This document shows, piece after piece, positions 36,337-47,900 of a DNA stretch of 64,000 nt; position 1 is the first letter of the stretch; each line of letters begins with the position of its first letter. The notes beneath the pieces are model-generated. The model searched no databases. It was not told where the DNA came from and was given only the letters and a program-made list of their open reading frames with translations. The DNA comes from Lates calcarifer (taxonomy: Eukaryota; Chordata; Actinopteri; Centropomidae). The position numbers and the translations under genes were made by a program. The stretch spans positions 8,283,927-8,347,926 of the forward strand of contig NC_066850.1 in assembly GCF_001640805.2 (NCBI RefSeq), given 5' to 3'.

Positions 36337-36440
36337 TCACGGTACTAGCAAACCGAAGCAACTGTTGCGTGGTCTGTTTTCTGACTCCGCCCAAGAGGTC
36401 GTGGCCAATGACGAGACACGTCGTGAACAATAACGACACA
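36337..36440 (-). promoter_or_regulatory. Promoter-like region of the right locus
   Basis: Directly upstream (minus sense) of the repeat-bearing exon are a GC box (CCGCCC at 36387-36392, GGGCGG on the minus strand), a CCAAT box (36405-36409), and many CpGs and CGT/ACG motifs (ACACGTCGTG, CACACGTCACACGTC). No TATA box at a fitting distance. Transcription start probably lies near 36330-36360. This is inference from motifs. Confidence 0.5.
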
Positions 36441-36782
36441 CGTCACACGTCAGCTAACATTTGCAGAAAAACGTCTTAAAATTCATCCACCGTAAAGACG
36501 GAGCCATAGATGTATTACAAGATCTGGCGTACGGTACAGCCATGCGCCAGATGCATTATCAGGGCACAAAATTTGAAGGTGAAACTCCTTTATTTGTGAC
36601 TTTTTTTGGACATGAGCCACATGTAATCTGTAATAGCCAAGGTAATGACCATGCTCCTGTAACATATATGTATACTGTTGTTAGTTACAGCAGCTTTATT
36701 GGCCCTGATAGTAGGTTTAGATTTAACAGTAATCCACTGGTTTAAGCCTTGAATAAATAAATAAATGTGAGTGGATAAGAGG

Positions 36783-36900
36783 TCACCATAGACTGTATAT
36801 GAAAAGATAAGACACTGACATCACATCATGTCAGACGCGTTAACCCTTTCAATTTTGGGTGCTTCATCGGTTTCTGGGAGGAAACCCTACATGTGCCTCC
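36783..36900 (+). repeat. Percomorph dispersed repeat fragment
   Basis: 'TCACCATAGACTGTATATGA', then 'TGACATCACATCATGTCAG' and 'TTTTGGGTGCTTCATCGG', resemble a repeat family very common in percomorph genomes. Short and diverged; recognised from memory. Confidence 0.55.
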
Positions 36901-37600
36901 ATAAATGTTTTAGTCATTTTAATCCAGTGTAAAAACAACAAAACAAAACAATAAATGGGTTGTAGCATATTGTAGACTGCTCTTCTCTGTTGCAGCTTCA
37001 CTTTGAAATTAAGGCAAAAAAAAAAAATAATAATATAAACATCTTTCTCAGTGCCGCTTAAGCTTCTACTCTTCCTCTCTTCATATTAACACCTGATCTT
37101 CAGTTTTCCTTCATTCTTGGTAGGGTCTAAGGTAGGTGAGTGAGCTCTGCCTTGCTGATTCTCGCGAAACGGAAAGGTGACATAAGCAGCTTAAAATGAG
37201 CCTCACCGCTGTCATTCTGTTTGTCTGCTGGAAGACGACTTGCATTGAGCTACCGAGTCGAGGTGTTTTGGGAGCAGACGCAAGCCTCAGCTCAGATTCA
37301 CAGGCCAGGACGGCTACTGAGCGGCCCGTCAGCTCTTATCGCCTTCATGCCAGTTGTAGTTTTTGTGCTCTCCAGGGCAGATCATGATGCAGTTCTCCCA
37401 CATGCTTCAAAAAAACCACCTACTTTACATGAACGTCCGCTCTGCATTCAGCTGCACAGAACGTAGCGAATTGTCGTTATGTAAAATACTTCCTCTGAGC
37501 CTCTTTTGCAGCGCTGTCAAATCTCATTTTGCTGTAGCACTTAACCTACATGCTTATCCTCCGCCCGTTTGGCTCTCTCGACAGACCCAGGCAAACATAA

Positions 37601-37623
37601 ACACACACACACACACACACACA
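37601..37623. repeat. (AC)n microsatellite
   Basis: Uninterrupted AC run of 23 bp. Confidence 0.95.
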
Positions 37624-38920
37624 GGTTTAAATTCTGTTTGATGAAGGCTTTTTAAGACAAATGTACAAAATTCAGTGAATGCAACCTTGACGCACATCTG
37701 AGGTGATTTTCTGTCTCCACCGTCACCAACCTCAGGGCCACGTTCCAGCTCTATTTTGACCAATTCTCATTGGTTTGAACGCAGGCCAGCGGTGCTGGTG
37801 GTTGTTGTGTAAACCCTCAGTGTCATGTATCTGTAGCTACAGTTGTAGTCAATGCAGAGGGGGACTGGGAGCATTTCCTGGAGGTTGTTGGATTGCAATC
37901 AGTGGGCACTAGCCCTGAGAAATATGGCAAAAAGTCAATCGATCAAGTGTATTTGCAATAATCTAACGTTGGCCTAGTGATTGCACAGTGATAGAAATGT
38001 TTTTCACTACCCTTGAAAACAGGCAGTGTGTTTGAGAGTGTTTTTTTTTAGAGGACAGAGCAGGATTGTTTTGTCCAAGTTGTTTCTTTTTACCCAGCAG
38101 AGATAAAATCTGCCAGTCTGCTGTGAATGCTCAAGTGTTTGTGTCTATAACAGAGAACAAGAGAGGGAGAGAACCTTTTATTTTTTTTGGCCAACTCTCC
38201 TCACTGTGTCCAGCTTTATCAGGTTGCACATCGCGAGCCAAGCCCAGCAGAGTGTGTGCAAGTGTGTGTGTGGGTTGCTTACCTTTTGTTCAAGTCTTTT
38301 TGCAGAGGCAGTTTATTCTGCTATCACCCATTTTCCAGCCAGTCGGTTTCCGTGCTGAACTCTTTCAGTACATTATGATAATGTGAGTGCTGTTGCACCA
38401 CATCTGCCAGGTGCAAAAAAAAAAGTGTTTTGTTGTTCAGCCAGTCATTTACCAAATGCATCAAATTGTCTTTATGTAAAACAGGTTTTACAGTGCAGAT
38501 CCTCCTCCCATGTCTTGGCGCTGTCTGTGTATTAGAGGCATTTAACTGTGGATTTAGGTGTGTACACAGGATAAACAGCATGAATCTGAATCTAAATCCC
38601 ATCACAGACCACCTTTTTTTTTTGCCCCAAATGAGTTCATTAGTTAGAAGCTCTCTGTCCCTATTGAATGAACGCCAGATATTATTATTATCATTGTTAC
38701 ATGAGCAGTTTTTTCATAGTTGTCTCATTTAGTCGGTAGCCGTGGGCAGCACACACCATCTGGAACTTTGGCCCTCTCCTGCAGTGTGACACAGACGGTG
38801 AAACAAAGCATGCACTCTTCCTGTCTTACACTTCACTGCAGACAGTAGAAATCTTAGGAATTAGTGTCTGTTAACCAAACCATCATCTTGCCATTATCAG
38901 TTACTTTCTTTTCACTGTGC

Positions 38921-38943
38921 AAAAAAAAAAAAAAAAAAAAAAA
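38921..38943. repeat. poly(A) tract, 23 bp
   Basis: Twenty-three consecutive A. No retroelement body was recognised upstream. Confidence 0.95.
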
Positions 38944-39867
38944 TCAGCAGTGCTTCTCCACATTTTCCTGTTGTCCTTCATTATTCTCCCCTCATTGTCT
39001 CTCTCTGTTAAGTCCTGCGCCTCCACCTCTGCCAGCACTAGAAATAAAATCGAGCTGTTGGAGCTTTGGGAAGCCTAAATACAGCAGCCACTGGACGGCT
39101 CTTCACTCGTGCTCTAATCTCCCAGAAATAATAATGTCTTGAATTACCTCCCACTCTCATCCCCGCAGTGGTCTGCTCTTTACCAACGATAAAATGTTTT
39201 TGTCAGATTTCAGCAGAATGCACCAAACTGTAGCACAGGTCTCCTCGGATCTTGGGGAAACAGCCCAGCGGTGGCTTCTATTGGCTGCAGATAGTAACTG
39301 TCCGACCTGCAAACAGATTGTGAGCCTTTTCGTTCGGCGGTGGTTTATAGCTCATGACAAATGCTTGTTCAGCCTTTCAGATGCTCACTGTAAATGTCAG
39401 CCCACTGTAGTTTAATAGACACTCAACCACAGGCGCTCATCCTTACTACCCTACATATCTGTTTTTTATTCAGTTTTATAAGGCTTGGTGAGAGATCTAC
39501 CACTGCTGTAAATCTTGCACTAACACCAGGTTTGTTGTGGTTTATACAGTATATTTGTGGAGTATATTGTAGTTAACTTATACTGGATTTCTAAGCTAGC
39601 GTGAAACTTTATCTATTTTATCAAATAGCACTGGATCTGCTTACTTACCTCCATTTGTCAGAAATAGCACCGTTTTGAGTGGCAGCCTAATACATGTTCA
39701 CAATCTGAAAACGAGATGAGCAGCAGGAGATATGAAATGTTGATTAATTGTGTATCTGACATTAAATAATACACATTGAAATAACAGGTTCCCTCACTAA
39801 AGACCAGTGTCTGAGTACAGAGTCCAGCTGGCAGAGAACACATTAACCAGATGACAGTCAAGTTTAC

Positions 39868-40106
39868 AGCTCCAGCAATTAGTTGATTAATCCATTAGTC
39901 GACTGACAAATAATTAAGTAATTTTTCAAGTAAAAATGAGAAATATTTGATGGTTCCAGCCTCTCAGAAGTGAGATTTTACAGCTTTTCCTTGTCCATGA
40001 TACTAAATTGAAAATCTCTTATCTGTTGTAAAAACAATTATTATCATTTTCAGCATAGATTAATTGACCAACTATTTTTTCAACTAATCAATTAGTTTGG
40101 TCTATA
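39868..40106 (+). mobile_element. hAT-like MITE fragment of percomorph type
   Basis: Contains in order 'AGCAATTAGTTGATTAATCC', 'ATTAGTCGACTGACAAATAA', 'AAATATTTGATGGTTCCAGC', CTCAGAAGTGAGATTT and 'AATCAATTAGTTTGGTC'. This is the order of a well-known percomorph element whose termini carry TAGTCGA/TTAATCGA repeats. The right terminus is missing. Confidence 0.7.
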
Positions 40107-42369
40107 TAAGAGATTCTCGATAAGAGATTCATTAGGAACAGAGCTCAGGAAATCTGGGTATTCTCCAAACCAGGAACATGACCCGCATGGTACTGGTTAT
40201 CAGAACACGACTGTGCCTCTATGGCAAAGATAAACAGTGTGTGTCATAGTAACATAGGTTAAATTAATACACAGTTTTAACAGGAAACTGACTGTATTTA
40301 CTACTGTATGAGCCCCTGCTAACCTGAGATGCACTAAACTTGTCTCTGCAGATCTTTTAAAACTGTAACAGTGAACAGGGACCGGGTTTGTTTTCTGGGT
40401 GGAAGTTCTGTCAGTGAAATCCGGGTGGGCCATGTGGTTAGAACAGCCAGAGGGGCTCCAGCTCCCAAACCCTGCCAGCCTCTTCATGTTTGTTTAATTA
40501 AATCCTGCATCGCTAAGCTTTGTTTTTTTAGTGCGTAAACACATTCTCTTCAGCTGGCTCATGTTTGTTAATGACTGATTAAATGTTCATATGTGAGCTT
40601 TCATCTGAAGTTTAAACAACTTAAATATTTCATTCATACACTCGTGTACATGGAAGCTTGTGCTCAACCTTTCATTCATTTTGCATCTGTGCTTTAATGT
40701 CTGATATACAAAACATAAAGGAAAGAGATGTGATGGAAGTTGCATCTAAGGTGGCATTTTAATTGTGTTTCCAGGGTGGTTGTTTTGTTAGATAAATAAC
40801 ATGAACCTACTAGGGGAATAGATCGCATTTTGGTTGTTTTAGATGATTAATGTGCAGGGTATCAGCAGAGGTTTGTTATTTATTCAGATTTCATATTGTG
40901 GGTTCTTGTACAGTAGCACAGTCCAAAGTCCCTTTGGTCAATAAATGTCTGCTGTGATGGTTTGCCGTCTATTTATCGTGGCAGCGTCAATGTATGTTTG
41001 TGCTTTTTCAACATTACATAGAGGCTTATGGGTCAAACTGTGCGGGGATTCAGTTACCATGGAAACTAGCTGCACCACAGCCTGGTTTATCATTACTGCA
41101 AGTATCAAAGTATCAGTCAGGACTGTCTGGAGGCCAGTGGAGGTAGTTGATTGACCAAATGAGAAGGCAGCGAACCGCTGACCCAGTGGAGACCTCTCAG
41201 TCAGAGTCAACATACTGTTGAGCTGTCTGAACTGTAAAGTCTAGCACTAGTTAGTCACAATCATCAGACTTGCTGTGTAGTCTTGAATAGGTTTTACCAA
41301 TCATCTGATCATCACTTAGTCAGCTCTAAGCTGTTCTTATTTATTTAGTTTTGTCATATAAACAGTATATTGTGTAGACGTCTTATAGATTTGCTATTTG
41401 TCCAGATTCAGCTGTCTACATACACCTAGAGATTGAGGGAAACTTGTCTGTACATGTACACGACAGAGAGCATGGGTGATTTTTAAAGAAGAGTAAAAGT
41501 TTAAACGACCTTCCCTAAAGCGGTGGGAATGTGACTTCAATTCTCCACCTCTTGCAATACCATCTCGACAGCTTTTCTCCAGTGGTTTCACGACAATTTA
41601 CACTTCCATTTGTGCGTCTTTAATGACTTTCACATAACTGCACCATGACCTCAGCTGCTCTCACAGCCTGAAGATGTAAATCACCCACAAGGGTCAGATG
41701 TGAGGGAACTTCCCACATGGCAAAAACAACTTCAAGAGAAGGAAATAAGAGGGGAAAGCCTACTGATTTAATAACCAGGCTGAAAAACATGATGGCCACA
41801 ACTGCAAAAACAAGGAGCGATTGATACGTTTTTGACCTAAGTTGAAGGAGATGAGTTAAACAGCTTTCCTTACAGCCACATCAGGTTCAACTCTTAGAGT
41901 GATTATGCAGAAAGTTTGAAGTTAATAACTTTTGTGATTGAAAATGAAGTCGGCACTGTCTGAGAAAATGGGCAGCAGCTGCAATGACATCATCATCAGT
42001 GTTCACAACCACTGAGCTCCTTCTTCATCTTGGGGAGGAGGTTGTAGTGTAAGGGGCCAAATCAGAAGAACAGGGTGTGTTTGATGAATTCAAATCCACA
42101 TGTGGCTGATGACTGAATGAAGGCCAGTGTTCTCCATTTTTTCAGACATTGCTGATTTGCTAATTTCAATTACCTGAAACAGAAACACCACAAAGTTATT
42201 AACCTCAAATTTTCTGTGTAATCATGCAAACAGTGGAGCTGTAACAAGAGCTGTTCAACTCATTTCCTTCCTTCTTAGGCCACAAACTCCTTGTAAGTAG
42301 TGGCTGAGGAAAGAAAATAATGTATGACAACTTCATCTCAAGGATAAATATTGGTTGTACAAGTCATAT

Positions 42370-44803
42370 TTTATTCCATGTGCTTTACAAGGATATAAAT
42401 AATGGCCAAAATTACAAAAATCAGTGTGCTGGAAGCCCAAGCCTATGTACATTAGTTGGTCAGCAGTGATGTCACCAAATAAACCTTTTCAGCTTTCACT
42501 CAAAATACAATCTCTACAATCTACCACTTGTTTTTTTTTGTTTCAAACCTTTATTTTGGTACCTTGTTTCCAGTGCCATATACTGCAAATCCTTTATTCT
42601 TTTCTCTTTTACATTACATGTATGAACAATGAGTTGGCAAAATATCTATGTACATTTTATAATTGGATAATGTCTCATCCAAATAATACAGTAATACTGC
42701 GTTTAAAATAGTACATCTGCTAGATAAGAGTAGAGCCCCATGAGAAATGATGGAGGATTGACCTGACAAGAGTTAGCTAGCCACCTGCAACATTCACTCT
42801 CTGTGTACACGTACGATCATCTAGTTTGAGATTTTTTTTTTTAAAGGATGGCCATCATTCTCAAGCCTAAGGTTTTCATCTCAGCATATCATAGAAAAAT
42901 AATGTAACATTAAGACAACAGTAGACAAGAATTGCACAAGAATAATCATAATCATCATGGTAATATAATACTCTCATATTAAACATTAAAATGTCGGGCA
43001 ATACGAAGAGAATACTTTTTCTTTTTTTAAACATCAGATGCAGTTTTGTTCACATAGGTTCATCATCCATTATGATGACACGCATCTCATCAGGCCACAC
43101 CTGTTGCATCTTAAGCGTGTTGTAGTTAGTCCAATCATATTGACACGCTTGTGCATATTTCTCTGTATTATTTTCTGAGTTTAAAGAAAATTTTAAAAAG
43201 AAAGAAAAAAAAAAAGACCAACAGAGCCAGCCGGACGTCCTCGAACCCATGCCCATTCCAACATTGACACATGCTCAGTGGTGCCTTTAGCGAGCCCATT
43301 GTCTGTTACCAACAGATGCCCTGTAACCTCCCAAAAGTTCAAAGGTCATGCCTCCCAGCTGGCTGCATAAAACAGATCCTGCTGTAGTTGCAGAAAGTTG
43401 AGGCTGCTTTCAAATAAGTGTACATTCAGAGCAGACCGTCGTCTGTCAAGATGCAGTCCCTGTTAGTGTGTGTGTGTGTAAGTGTCTAGCATCATGTGGA
43501 TGAACGGTGTTAAAATATTTGTAGTCAACCTTAAACACTGTGGGGTGGCGTCCATGTTTGTAGTCCTTTGAATAGTGAGCAAGAGGGTCCTTTGTAGTCC
43601 TTTTTGCATTGTATGTGTGACAAGGTCCGTGTTTAGGGCTGGCTACATTCTTTGCATTCCACAGTAATAGACATGAGCGTCCGGCATTACCCTGCAAATG
43701 AGATGACATCACTTATCGAGAGAGCCCTCACACCCCGCCTCTCCACCGGCCCCCCTGCTCAGCAAATCCAAAATGGCCACCATGCGTCTCACAAGCCACA
43801 TGCTATACCTTTTACATACAAGATTTTCTTCCCCCAAATAAAATCAGGTTTATGGCCAGGGAAAAATCCATGTGGTTAAAATAATGCTGAACATATACAC
43901 ACGTGCTGAAAAAGGTGCTATAAAAGCAAAAAGTCACCTACACCTTCCTGTGTCACAGGTCAAGTTTAAAGTCATTTGTCAAAGAAATTCACAAGTTTGT
44001 TAGTATTTTCAAAAAAATAATCTGATATAAAGAATCAAAAAGTTGAAATACATTCTAGTAGCCTGCTGGATGAACCAGTTTGAGTCTAAGTTAGACTGTG
44101 CTACATCACCTCTCCTCTTTGATTAAAAAATGTTTAAAAAGTCTGAACTTTCCTCCAGTTGTCGTGTTTAGACGACATCCCTCAACATTGTCAGCTCCCA
44201 CACTGGGCTCAACACAGCTAAAACACTGTTACGGCTCTTAGCAGTATTCTGGATTCAAATCTCATTCAAGTTGTCAGGGGCAGTTGGACAGAGGGGCTGA
44301 AATGTAGAGAAAAGCGAGGGATGGAGGCAGTTGGAGGATAAAAAAGGAGAGAGACGAAGCCAAACGGTTACACCCATCAACAGGAAGCAAAAACAAAAAA
44401 GCAGAACAACCAACGGTTGACTGCTGACTGACCGACAAACAGGAAGTGGAAAAACGGAGCTGACCATTCCCCCTACAGGTGCACCACAGCCCCGGGTTCA
44501 AAGGTCATGCGCCAGCCCTGCAGGCAGGAGGATGGGGCCCGGGCCAAAGAGGGGGAGAACAGAAACGAAAGAGAGAAGAAGAGACAAGGAGAAAGAAGAG
44601 ATAGACAGCGCAGCGCCAAATGTCATCATGCAGTGGACAGGCTCGGCTAACGGGGGCGGGGCGGGATGTTTTGTTTTTTATTTTTCAGCCGGTGAGGTGA
44701 CGCGGCGGCGTGCGTCGCTCGAGCCCAACTCCGGGGCGGGGCCCCGGTACAGGGCAACCTCTGAAAGGCACACACACACAGGAGTGGACAAGGCGGGTGT
44801 ATG
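42370..44803 (-). other. anks1b: Probable anks1b 3' UTR
   Basis: Sequence downstream (minus sense) of the anks1b stop. Candidate AATAAA signals on the minus strand lie at 42593-42598, 42550-42555 and 42370-42375, which would give a UTR of about 2.2-2.4 kb. The proximal part (44640-44760) is GC- and CpG-rich. It stays open in a second frame to 44647, which matters only if the frame-shifting microexon candidate at 46937-46956 is used. UTR extent is inferred. Confidence 0.5.
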
Positions 44804-44917
44804 TTAGAAAATAGTGGTCTCGTACTTGGTGTTGACTCCTCTCTTGGCCTCCTGACCCGGCTCCACAATCCACGGCACGTTGGCGTGGCCCTTCTGGTCC
44901 ATGGACGGCTGCTCCAT
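44804..44917 (-). CDS. anks1b: anks1b terminal coding exon
   Basis: Acceptor (...ctgtgtcag) then 37 codons and TAA at 44806-44804. Reads [16 protein letters not shown] then [17 protein letters not shown] and TTIF. The human ANKS1B end, as I recall it, has VQIDPSEQKTLANLPW in the same place, so the length is conserved while the first residues differ. The final T-x-F fits a class I PDZ ligand, which would suit a postsynaptic scaffold partner; that is inference. It is the most conserved stretch outside the PTB domain. Confidence 0.95.
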   Translation of the reverse strand: MEQPSMDQKGHANVPWIVEPGQEAKRGVNTKYETTIF

Positions 44918-47900
44918 CTGACACAGAAACAGATGGAGAAGGAGGGAAAGTGGAAACAGAAAAAAAAAAAACATTAAAAGAGAGAAAGCAGAGAGAGAGA
45001 AGTGGGACAAAGAGAGGGATTATTTTCAGTGACCTGCATATTCATATTTTGAAACTATTTCTTATTGTTTTATTTCCTTAGGATGGATGTTTTCAAACCA
45101 AACAATTCATCATGACATAGTTTGAATGCCAGCGGCTGTTCCCTGGTTTTGAAAATCGACATTTTGTACACTTTAGGGGTAATTTTCAGATACAATTTCA
45201 TACTAATAAAGTCAGTGAAAACAGAGTGATATGGTGGAATGGAAGAGTGGAGGATGTGCTGCTTACAGAGTAACGTAATGAAAAATAACTCAGATGTGAG
45301 AGGAAGATGAGGCACAGATGAGAGGAGCTCAGTCTGATATTACAAACAACTTCCTTTTAATTTGAAATATCTATAAATTTATGATTGCAAGATCCTGCTG
45401 CTCCTGTACGCTGGTGGTTATGGTGTATTGTTTATTCTTCTGGAAATCCTCACAGTTATGAGTTTAAAGAACAGGAGATTGTCTGTTGCTGAAGCTACTG
45501 TGGTTTCAGAGCTCAGGAACAAACCAAACAAACTACACTGCTTTCAAAGCGAACCCCACGGCAACCAATCAAGCAGCTGGGCTTTGTTGCCGAGGGTGCT
45601 TTTCCTCCAATCTATTGGTTTATTTTCAGATGATTTGGGGGGAGGGGAGACTTGACTGTGAGAGCTGCAGCTTTGACAGTAAAAGACTAAATTTGTCCTT
45701 GTACCCTGTTGTAGTTCTAATTTTATATTTATGAACAGGACGTCAGAGGCATCAAAATGCAGTGTGAATTTTCTTCAGAAACCATTAAAGATGTATTAAA
45801 GCCGAAGGTGTCTGAGTGTTAATGGAGCGAACAGAATTAATCTCAGGAGTTCTGCGGCGCACTGACAGAGCCATGTTTCTCTTATCTTGTCTCAACACAC
45901 TGTTGCGGCAACAATACAAACTACCTATAGTATTAATCCAGTTCTCTGTACTTTCCCTCTCACACACACACACTCGGACAACAGCAGCAAGACCTTATAA
46001 TCTTGTTATGAGGTTACGGGATTTTGGACAGGCACACTCTCGATCTCACAGCACCACAACACCATCATGCTTAGTGAAGAACTCTGCCAGAGCACCACCA
46101 GGATCTAATTCATCACCCACACATGAAGCCGCTGACAGAATTATGTCTGCCTTCAAAATCCGTTCTACATCAACACCCGTTTTTGATTTTCTGAAGAAGG
46201 CTCTGACCATAAGCATTACTTGGAGCAATGCTGCAGAAACATCCAGTGAGTAATTTGGTCTCTGCAAACCTTCAAACTACAGCAACCTCAGTGACCCAAG
46301 CTGATGAGATACATGCCGTATGCAATGGAGGGCTATTGCACATCATTTCCTGGCACACTGTGTATGCTGTGGTAGTGCAGTCCTCTTTTGATGACCCTTT
46401 AAAAAATTCAGCTGCCTTGTTTGTGAGATGAAGATGTGGATGAGGGAGGAAGAGCGTGGGTCAGAAGTAAAAGCAGACCAAGCGTTAAAGCTCATTCACA
46501 GCATTCGATGAAGGATTTAATGGATTGAGCTGGTTATCAGTGTTTTTATAAACATTTAGCTAATTTTAAAGTACTGGTTATTGCTCTGAACCCTGTTTAT
46601 TTGTACATTTACCACCTAAATGTACATCTTTAAAGAAGCAGTGTATCCCCATTCAGGGGCTGAACTGGTGCAGTGGGGCACATAAAAACTGACTGGGGTA
46701 CTGAAGTTGAGGTCTGCATTTTGTGCTGTATTAGCCACAAAGAAATGAAGTGGGTTGGCTTTGCAGGACTGGCTACAGTGTCACATCTGTCTTTTTTAAT
46801 AGCAATGCTACTAACTGTTGATATGGAGATAGAGGTAGTAACTGATGAATGAGACACAAATATTCACTGCAAACAGGACACACAAGGGATGCAGAGTCAG
46901 TTGAAAAAAGCGACAGAATAAAATGGCAGCACTTACAGACGGCGAGTTCTCCTTGACTAAAAGAAAAGTCATGTGGAAATAAAGGATAAGAGAAGGAAAA
47001 GCGTGGAGGACCTGTGACTGAGCTTTGTGAGGAAGATGGAAGAGTCGAGGGGGAGGAAGAGGAGGGTGGAGAGGAGGCCGGTGAGGGGTGTAAATGTGGC
47101 CCAGTGACCAGCGGCTGGAGGGGGGCATGATGACCTACAGGGGCAGAGGTCACATAGAGGTCAAAGTGGGCCAACACCAAAACAACAAAGCAGCAAAGGC
47201 AAAAACCACGACGACGACAGAGTAGCTGCATGGCAACAGGGAAAAGGCAACAACACTCCAAAACCAAAGCAAAAAACCATGGCAACAACATGGCAAAGTC
47301 ATCGCCCTGGCAACAGCGTGGGACAGCAGCGTTACTGCAATACAGCAAAACTCAAGCTAGAGTAGGCCACGTTACGCCACATTTATATAGCAACTCCTGC
47401 ATGGCAACAACACGCCCAGCAAGATGAATATGGCACAGCAACTTTACAAAAGCATCTTCACAAGACTTCAGACTCATGTTCAAATTTCAAACGTTTTTCT
47501 TCCTCAAAGTCATGAAAAATTCTGCCAATGAGGTGAGATAGCTTGTGGTTGCATTGCCGTCGTTTTTCACAGTTACATTTGAGAGTCAAGTTGATTCCTA
47601 GATTCCTAAAAATGAATCAGCTGCTTGGAAACAAGCTATTTTCACACCACTGGCAAGCTTTTTTCACTCACTTTAACAAACATAGAATTGTAGAAGTCGA
47701 TCTTATACGGTTAGGGTCATGTATTTCAAAGCCATTTTCAAGCTTTACTCAGATTACACTAACATGCCGATGCTGATCAAAGACAACAGAGTCGTATCAG
47801 ACACGCTCACACTCATAAGGGTAAGTTAAGTGGATGGTGAAGGAGATTTACAAGCAGATGTGCTCAAACAACACACACACACACAACATAAAAATGATAA

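Larger units (their letters stand above)
36901..42369. other. Intergenic sequence, no gene recognised
   Basis: No exon with similarity or good paired splice sites. A locally CpG-richer patch near 37130-37380 includes an ORF (37196-37387, +) beginning MSLTAVILFVCW that looks signal-peptide-like, but nothing supports it. Contains (CA)n at 37601-37623, a 23-bp poly(A) at 38921-38943 and a hAT-like repeat at 39868-40106. Confidence 0.6.

Noticed and set aside
37196..37387. 63-codon ORF with a hydrophobic N-terminus (MSLTAVILFVCW)
   Set aside because: Resembles a signal peptide, but length, composition and lack of splice or homology support make chance more likely.
45816..46253. 145-codon plus ORF, also open on the minus strand (46046-46267)
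   Set aside because: Contains a (CA)n-encoded THTHT run and no domain; lies inside an anks1b intron. Could be an eroded element but nothing identifies it.
46773..47348. 191-codon minus ORF
   Set aside because: Cys- and Ser-rich low-complexity reading of the GGCAAC repeat cluster and purine-rich tracts; no domain. The microexon candidate lies within it but in no supported frame of its own.
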